From positions 1 to 64,000 of the forward strand of contig NZ_JAKNUT010000003.1 in NCBI RefSeq assembly GCF_023155855.1: a stretch of 64,000 bases of DNA. The letters are read 5' to 3'. This DNA is from Microbacterium aoyamense (GTDB lineage: Bacteria > Actinomycetota > Actinomycetes > Actinomycetales > Microbacteriaceae). Shown piece by piece: positions 59,251 through 64,000 of this stretch (position 1 is its first letter; every line of letters starts with the position of its first letter). Below the pieces are notes generated by a model. The model made no database searches. It worked only from the letters and a program-made list of their open reading frames with translations, and was not told the origin of the DNA. A program made the position numbers and the translations under genes.

Positions 59251-60543
59251 GTGGAACAGAACCGGAACACCTCAGCGCTGCGGGCGCTCTTCGTCGTGGG
59301 CACGCGCCCCGAAGCGATCAAGATGCTTCCCCTCATCGTCGCAGCGCGCGACCACGAGGGCTTCGAGCCGATCGTCGTCTCGACGGGGCAGCACGCCGCG
59401 ATGGTCGCCGAAGTGCTCGCGATCGGCGGCATCGTCCCCGACGTGACGTTCGCGCTCCCCGAGGGGCCGCGCACGCTCAACGACCTGTTCTCGTTCGTCG
59501 TGACGCAGGTGCAGACGTACGTCACCGAGACGTTCGGATCGATGGATGCCGAAGGCTACCCCGTCGCGACGTTCGTGCATGGCGACACGTCGAGCGCAGC
59601 AGCAGCCGCGCTCGCGTCGTTCCACCTCAAGCTCCCGGTCGTGCACGTCGAGGCCGGCCTGCGCACGAATGACGTCAACTCCCCGTTCCCCGAGGAGTTC
59701 AACCGCCAGCTCATCTCGCGCGTTGCGGCACTGCACCTCGCGCCGACGTCGCGGGCGAAGGCGAACCTCGTGCGCGAAGGCATCGACTTCGACCGCATCC
59801 TGATCACCGGCAACACCGCGATCGACGCGCTGCGCATCGCCGCGGCGCGCGTCGCGCCGTTCGAGCACCCGGCCCTCGCCGACCTCGAGACGGCCGACGG
59901 CCCGCGCGTCGTCGTTGTGACCGCGCACCGCCGCGAGAACTGGGGCGAGCCGCTCGCTCGCATCGCCGACTCCGTCGCGATCCTGGCCTCGGGCCACCCC
60001 GACGACCGCTTCGTCGTGGCCCTCCACCCGAACCCGGCCGTCGCCGATGTGCTCGTCAAGCGACTCTCGGGACACCGCAACGTGTCGCTCGTGCCGGCGA
60101 TGGGCTACGCGTCGTTCGCGCGCCTGCTCGGCCGCGCGACCCTCGCCATCACCGACTCCGGCGGAATCCAGGAGGAGGCGCCGTCGCTCGGCGTGCCCGT
60201 GATCTGCGTCCGCGAGACGACGGAGCGCCAGGAGGGCGTCGCCGCCGGAACCGTGGAACTCGTCGGCACCGACGTCCAGCGGATCGTGCACGCGGCGTCC
60301 GTCCTCCTCGACGACCCCGACGAGCTCGCGCGGCGCTCCGCCCGCGTCAACCCGTACGGCGACGGCTTCGCGTCGGCCCGGATCATCGAGGCGCTCGACA
60401 ACATCGTGTCGGGCACGCGGGCTCCCGAATCCTACGGCCCCGGCTTCGACCGCACCGCCGTCCTCGCGGCCGCCGGCGTCGCGGACCCGCTGCAGCGCAG
60501 CTGGGTCGACAGCGTCGACTCCGCGTTCGCGAGCGTCGCGTGA
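59251..60543 (+). CDS. wecB: UDP-N-acetylglucosamine 2-epimerase (non-hydrolysing)
   Basis: This 430-residue enzyme has all family motifs: GTRPEAIKM near residue 17, HGDTSS, EAGLRT, HRRENWG and TDSGGIQEEAP. It interconverts UDP-GlcNAc and UDP-ManNAc for cell-surface glycan synthesis. The length is longer than the typical 370-380 by a C-terminal extension after residue 380 (GTRAPESYGPGFDRTAV and on). GTG start, preceded by TCGAGGAC. The following membrane glycosyltransferase overlaps its stop (GTGA), indicating a two-gene glycan operon. Confidence 0.85.
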   Translation: MEQNRNTSALRALFVVGTRPEAIKMLPLIVAARDHEGFEPIVVSTGQHAAMVAEVLAIGGIVPDVTFALPEGPRTLNDLFSFVVTQVQTYVTETFGSMDAEGYPVATFVHGDTSSAAAAALASFHLKLPVVHVEAGLRTNDVNSPFPEEFNRQLISRVAALHLAPTSRAKANLVREGIDFDRILITGNTAIDALRIAAARVAPFEHPALADLETADGPRVVVVTAHRRENWGEPLARIADSVAILASGHPDDRFVVALHPNPAVADVLVKRLSGHRNVSLVPAMGYASFARLLGRATLAITDSGGIQEEAPSLGVPVICVRETTERQEGVAAGTVELVGTDVQRIVHAASVLLDDPDELARRSARVNPYGDGFASARIIEALDNIVSGTRAPESYGPGFDRTAVLAAAGVADPLQRSWVDSVDSAFASVA

Positions 60544-61880
60544 GCGTCGTCGAAGAGCTCTACCTCGGCGTGCCGCTGTGGGCGCAGATCCTGTTCTGGA
60601 TCGCGCTCGCGATCTCGGTGTGCTCGCTCATCTCGGTGACTGTCCTGCTCGTGAACTCGCTCCGCGAGAAGCGGCAGAACCAACGCGACCAGCGCGGCAC
60701 CCCGGCGGAGTCGGAGTTCCTCTGGGTCTTCATGGTCCCGGCTCTCAACGAAGAGGTCACGATCGCCGATTCGGTGCAGCGACTGCGCCAGACCGAGGCC
60801 TCGAACGCTGTCTTCCTCGTGATCGACGACGGATCGGATGACGGCACGGCGGCGGTGCTCGCCGGCATCCACGATCCTCGTCTGCACGTGCTCACCCGCC
60901 ACGCCCCGCATGCGCGCCAGGGCAAGGCGGCCGCGCTCAACAATGCCTACCGCCACCTGCGCGAGTCGATCCTCACGCAGCCCGAGTACGCCCGCTGGAG
61001 CGAAGACCGCGTCATCGTCACGATCGTCGACGCCGACGGGCGCCTCGATCCGAAGGCGCCCGAGTCCGCCGGCCGGCGGTTCCTCGATCCCGGTGTGGGC
61101 GGCGTCCAGACGCTCGTGCGCATCTACAACCGCCGCGGCTGGCTCACGTGGGCGCAGGACGTCGAGTTCTCGTCGTTCGGCCTCGTCTTCCAGGCCGGTC
61201 GTGCCTGGTGGGGCACCGCGAACATGGGCGGCAACGGACAGTTCAACCGTCTCGCGGCGCTCGCAGACGTCGCCGACGACGAGGGGCCGTGGCGGCACAA
61301 GCTCACCGAGGATCAGGATCTCGGCGTGCGTCTCATCCAGGCCGGGTGGGCAGGCGTGCAGGTCAACGACGTGACGATCGACCAGCAGGGTCTCAACTCG
61401 CTGCGCCGCCTCTACAAGCAGCGCGTGCGCTGGGCGCAGGGGGCCTGGCAGGCACTCGCTCTCCTGCGGGGCACGATGCGAGGACGGATGCCGCTCGCCG
61501 GCCGCGTCGACGCGGTGTTCTACCTGCTCACCCCGATCCTGCAGCTCGTCGTCGGCTTCGCGTTCGTGACGTCGATCGCGCTCTGGGTCTTCCTGGGCGC
61601 CGAGTACCGCCCGAGCTACTGGTGGGTGCTCATCTTCTTCTTCGCGGTCGCCTTCGGCCCGGGCATCATCACGCTGATCCTGCGGGGCGGTCGCTGGTAC
61701 TCGCCGTTCACCGCGATCGTGCTGCTCCTGCCGTACACCGTGTACTCGTGGATGATCTTCCCCGTCGTGTTCGTCTCGCTGCTGCGGCAGCTGTCGGGTC
61801 GCACGTCGTGGGCCAAGACCGAGCGCGAACGGCTCGACGCCGCGGACGAGCCGTCGACGCTCGTGCGCGCCGACAGCTGA
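60540..61880 (+). CDS. Membrane glycosyltransferase, GT2 family (processive-type)
   Basis: This 446-residue protein has an N-terminal membrane helix (WAQILFWIALAISVCSLISV), a GT-A domain with DDGSDDGT, VDADGRLDP and EDQDLGVRL, and the YKQRVRWAQGAWQ segment (Q/RxxRW motif of processive synthases). Three to four C-terminal transmembrane helices follow (FYLLTPILQLVVGFAFV and others). It probably polymerises or transfers an activated sugar across or at the membrane. Coupled to the epimerase (GTG start in its stop codon), it may use a UDP-ManNAc-derived donor; inference. Confidence 0.8.
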   Translation: MSVVEELYLGVPLWAQILFWIALAISVCSLISVTVLLVNSLREKRQNQRDQRGTPAESEFLWVFMVPALNEEVTIADSVQRLRQTEASNAVFLVIDDGSDDGTAAVLAGIHDPRLHVLTRHAPHARQGKAAALNNAYRHLRESILTQPEYARWSEDRVIVTIVDADGRLDPKAPESAGRRFLDPGVGGVQTLVRIYNRRGWLTWAQDVEFSSFGLVFQAGRAWWGTANMGGNGQFNRLAALADVADDEGPWRHKLTEDQDLGVRLIQAGWAGVQVNDVTIDQQGLNSLRRLYKQRVRWAQGAWQALALLRGTMRGRMPLAGRVDAVFYLLTPILQLVVGFAFVTSIALWVFLGAEYRPSYWWVLIFFFAVAFGPGIITLILRGGRWYSPFTAIVLLLPYTVYSWMIFPVVFVSLLRQLSGRTSWAKTERERLDAADEPSTLVRADS

Positions 61881-62161
61881 CGCGCACCCGGACCGGAAGC
61901 CGAGCCGCGCGTCACACCGCCTTGCGGGCGACGCATCCCGCCGACGGCGTGCCGATATCGAGCAGGCCGAAGGGGCGGCTGATCATTCGGCCTCCGGTTC
62001 TGCGGGTGATCGCAGACCACCGCGCGACGGAGATCGAGGACGCGCGTCTCTGCCGCCTGGGACGCATGACGGACCATCGTGGGGAAAGCCGTCCGACCGC
62101 GGCGATGAGAGGACCCCGTGGATCCGTGTCGCGACGAGGGCAGCGGGCGATACTAGTGGCC
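61881..62161. other. Intergenic region before the kinase
   Basis: This 281-base stretch has no supported gene. It contains a possible seven-bp stem (GACGCGC/GCGCGTC, 61879-61913) just past the glycosyltransferase stop. No promoter element is clear. Confidence 0.35.
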
Positions 62162-64000
62162 ATGCTGAAGCGGGCGATCATCGTGGGCGCGGGCGCCCCC
62201 GCGCTCGCGGCGATCCTGCTCGCCGTCGTGACCGAGACGGACCCGTCCAGGACGGCCCGCCTGCTCGTGACGGCGTTCGCCTACGCTCTCGTGGCGGTCG
62301 GAGCTCTGCGTCTCGGCAGTCGTGCGATCGCGGGGGTGTGCGGCGCGCTGTCGACCACGAGCGCATGGCTCGCGCTCGCCCTCGTCCTCCAGGCTCTCGC
62401 GCCTGAGGCTGCGGCTCTGCACCCCGCGACCGTCCTCCTCGTCCACGTCGCCCGCATCCCCGAGCTCGCGGCCCTCGCCGTCCTCCCGTGGCTCGTCGCC
62501 CGTTCGGCGGCCGGAGAGCACCGCCTCGCGATCGCCGTGGGCATCGGCGCGCCCGCTCTCAGCGCCGCGCTGTCGCTCGTCGGCACCATCGTCCCGGTGC
62601 CGGGGCTCCTCGGCCTGGTCCCGCTCGTGTGGGCGGTGATCGGATTCCTCGCCGGCGCCGTGGTCGTCGCCGCACGCTGGCTGCGAGGGGACACCCGTGA
62701 GCGCATGGCCGCCGCCTGGTTCCTCGTCGGGGCCGCTCTCCTCGTCGTCAGCTACGTGCGCGTGCTCCTCCCACTGCCCGAGCCTCTCGCCCTCCTCGCC
62801 GATGCGTCCTTCGTCGTCGCGCAGGGCTTCCTGCCCGTCGCCGTGCTCGTGTCGGTCGTCTCACGCGCTCGACAGGGCGTCGAGGTGCGACTCGCGGATG
62901 CCTTCGCCTGGCTCCAGGCGCTCGCCCTGTCGGTGGGGGCGTATCTGCTCGTCACCGCGGCGGCGCGCGCGCTCGACGTCGACGTCGTCATGGGCGGCGC
63001 GATCGCCGCGGCGGTGCTCGCCCTGACTCTGGGCGGATTCGTGACGCGATCGCGCGTCTGGGTGCGGCGGCTCGTCACGCGCTCGCCACCCGACGCGCGC
63101 GAGCTGCTGCGGCGCCTGAGTGACCGTGTCGTCGCTGCCGACGCGCTGCCCTCGCCGCTGCGCGCGGGCGCGGGACTCGACGACATCGCACGATCGCTGC
63201 GCGACACCTTCGCCCTCGCGGCGGTCGAGATCTCGGTCGACGATCGCGATCGCACGGCGTTCGTCGGCGCTCTCGTCGCGGGGGCCGAGAGCGCCTCGGT
63301 CGCGCTGCCCTCGGGCGGTCGATCGATCGGACGCGTCGCGCTGTTCGGGGCTCCGGGCGCGGGCGTCGCCCCAGTGGTGGTTGTCATCGAGCAGACGGCG
63401 GGCCTGCTGGCCGCCGTCGTGCTGCTCGTCGTGGTCAACGAGGAATCCGCCGCGACGCGTACCCGATCTCTGGTCGTCCGGCGGGAGGAGCGGCGCCTGC
63501 TCCAGCTCGAGCTGCACGATCATCTCACTCCGCGCCTCGCCGCGATCGGCGAGGGCATGCTCGCGGCCGACGGGCTGCTCGCGAGGGGCGACGCGACGGC
63601 GGCCGAAGAGATCGACGTCCTCCGGCAGGCCACGGCCGCGTGCACCGAGGACGTGCGGCGCCTCGCCCGGACCCTGCTGCCGACGGCCCTCGATCAGGGC
63701 GATCTCGATGCGGCGCTCACCGAGCTCGCGGGGATGACGGCGGGAAGCGGGGTCGTGCTGAGGGTTCATGCGCCCGGGAGCGATGTGCTGGATGCGGCGG
63801 ACCAGCTGCGTGTGTATCTCGTCGTCGCGCAGGCGGTGTCGCACGCCCGACGGGCGACGAGCGTCGGGTCGGTCGACGTCGATGTGCGCATCGACGAGCG
63901 CTCGGTGCGCACGGCGCTGCGTCTGGGCGGCCCGGCGACCGCTGTGACGGGGCTGCGGGCGGAGGTCGCCGATCGTGCGGAGGAACTCGGCATGGTCGTC
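62162..64000 (+). CDS. Membrane sensor histidine kinase (NarL/DesK-type), 3'-truncated by the window edge
   Basis: The frame is open from the ATG at 62162 to the last base, giving 613 codons with no stop. The N-terminal 300 residues contain about eight to ten hydrophobic segments, then a GAF-like stretch. The HisKA_3 dimerisation region begins at ELHDHLTPRLAAIGE (HDxL with the phospho-accepting histidine), followed by the helix DVRRLARTLLPTALD. The ATPase domain start shows VVAQAVSHARRATS where an N-box (ExxxNxxxHA) is expected; the asparagine is not in place, so ATP binding may be altered. The response regulator is not in the window. Confidence 0.75.
   Translation, partial: MLKRAIIVGAGAPALAAILLAVVTETDPSRTARLLVTAFAYALVAVGALRLGSRAIAGVCGALSTTSAWLALALVLQALAPEAAALHPATVLLVHVARIPELAALAVLPWLVARSAAGEHRLAIAVGIGAPALSAALSLVGTIVPVPGLLGLVPLVWAVIGFLAGAVVVAARWLRGDTRERMAAAWFLVGAALLVVSYVRVLLPLPEPLALLADASFVVAQGFLPVAVLVSVVSRARQGVEVRLADAFAWLQALALSVGAYLLVTAAARALDVDVVMGGAIAAAVLALTLGGFVTRSRVWVRRLVTRSPPDARELLRRLSDRVVAADALPSPLRAGAGLDDIARSLRDTFALAAVEISVDDRDRTAFVGALVAGAESASVALPSGGRSIGRVALFGAPGAGVAPVVVVIEQTAGLLAAVVLLVVVNEESAATRTRSLVVRREERRLLQLELHDHLTPRLAAIGEGMLAADGLLARGDATAAEEIDVLRQATAACTEDVRRLARTLLPTALDQGDLDAALTELAGMTAGSGVVLRVHAPGSDVLDAADQLRVYLVVAQAVSHARRATSVGSVDVDVRIDERSVRTALRLGGPATAVTGLRAEVADRAEELGMVV

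Noticed and set aside
58923-59672. Plus-strand frame of 249 codons before and over the epimerase start
   Set aside because: It is out of frame with the well-supported epimerase and has Arg-rich shadow composition.
1-64000. CRISPR arrays or tandem repeats
   Set aside because: No regularly spaced identical repeats were seen. The recurring 11-mer is spread over separate promoters, not an array.

Overview
The window is very GC-rich, gene-dense DNA with frequent GTG starts and ATGA/GTGA stop-start overlaps. It encodes lipoproteins, an F420/LLM-type oxidoreductase, IpdAB-like proteins and a P450 with its ferredoxin system. This suggests a Gram-positive actinobacterium, most likely a Microbacterium-like member of the Microbacteriaceae; the genus is inference.

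Layout. (1) 1-1233: the 5' end of an IS256-type transposase, a small ABM-fold monooxygenase and an MBL-fold hydrolase. (2) 1373-10124: an overlapping operon of cupin, PEP-mutase/isocitrate-lyase-type lyase, two fumarate-reductase-type flavoproteins (one TcuA-like), SDR, ThDP enzyme and PrpF-type isomerase, followed by a LysR regulator. (3) 10393-15661: an NMT1/SsuA-type ABC importer, an aldo/keto reductase and two SDRs, then an IclR regulator and a hot-dog thioesterase. (4) 17287-25327: aldehyde dehydrogenase, a two-subunit GMC-type flavin dehydrogenase, a ribose-type ABC importer and an NTF2-like protein, converging on a split transketolase. (5) 27271-28017: a GntR/FCD regulator. (6) 28253-33721: zinc alcohol dehydrogenase, a second PEP-mutase-type lyase, amidohydrolase, ferredoxin reductase, LLM oxidoreductase and EthD protein. 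(7) 33780-41599: acyl-CoA dehydrogenase, two SDRs, an IpdA/IpdB-like pair, acyl-CoA synthetase, a short citrate-synthase homologue and a beta-keto acid cleavage enzyme (BKACE). (8) 41777-45739: small ORFs, an MFS transporter, an orphan protein, a P450 and its [2Fe-2S] ferredoxin.

Regions 2 to 8 read as one catabolic locus. A palindrome TTGTCNGACAA recurs, exactly or with one mismatch, upstream of the first genes of most units and next to the GntR gene. It fits the FadR/FCD-type operator pattern TNGTNNNACNA, so one regulon is likely. The enzyme set is consistent with P450 hydroxylation, alcohol and ketone oxidation, CoA activation, hydrolytic opening of a cyclic CoA ester and beta-keto acid cleavage. 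I cannot name the substrate; canonical steroid-degradation genes are absent.

At 46654-46711 there is only the 3' part of a tRNA-Ser(GCU) gene, with its terminator and no 5' half, preceded by a decayed SDR pseudogene. This is what the far junction of an element integrated into a tRNA gene looks like, so the catabolic locus is probably the right part of a genomic island.

Beyond the junction lies a glycoside-use operon (LacI; GPH symporter; GH1, GH2, GH3; a six-hairpin glycosidase; an SDR) with two palindromic LacI-type operators. Three of its enzymes, GH3, six-hairpin GH and SDR, share an unfamiliar 65-77 residue appended module. The window ends with a UDP-GlcNAc 2-epimerase, a membrane GT2 glycosyltransferase and the start of a membrane histidine kinase that runs off the right edge.
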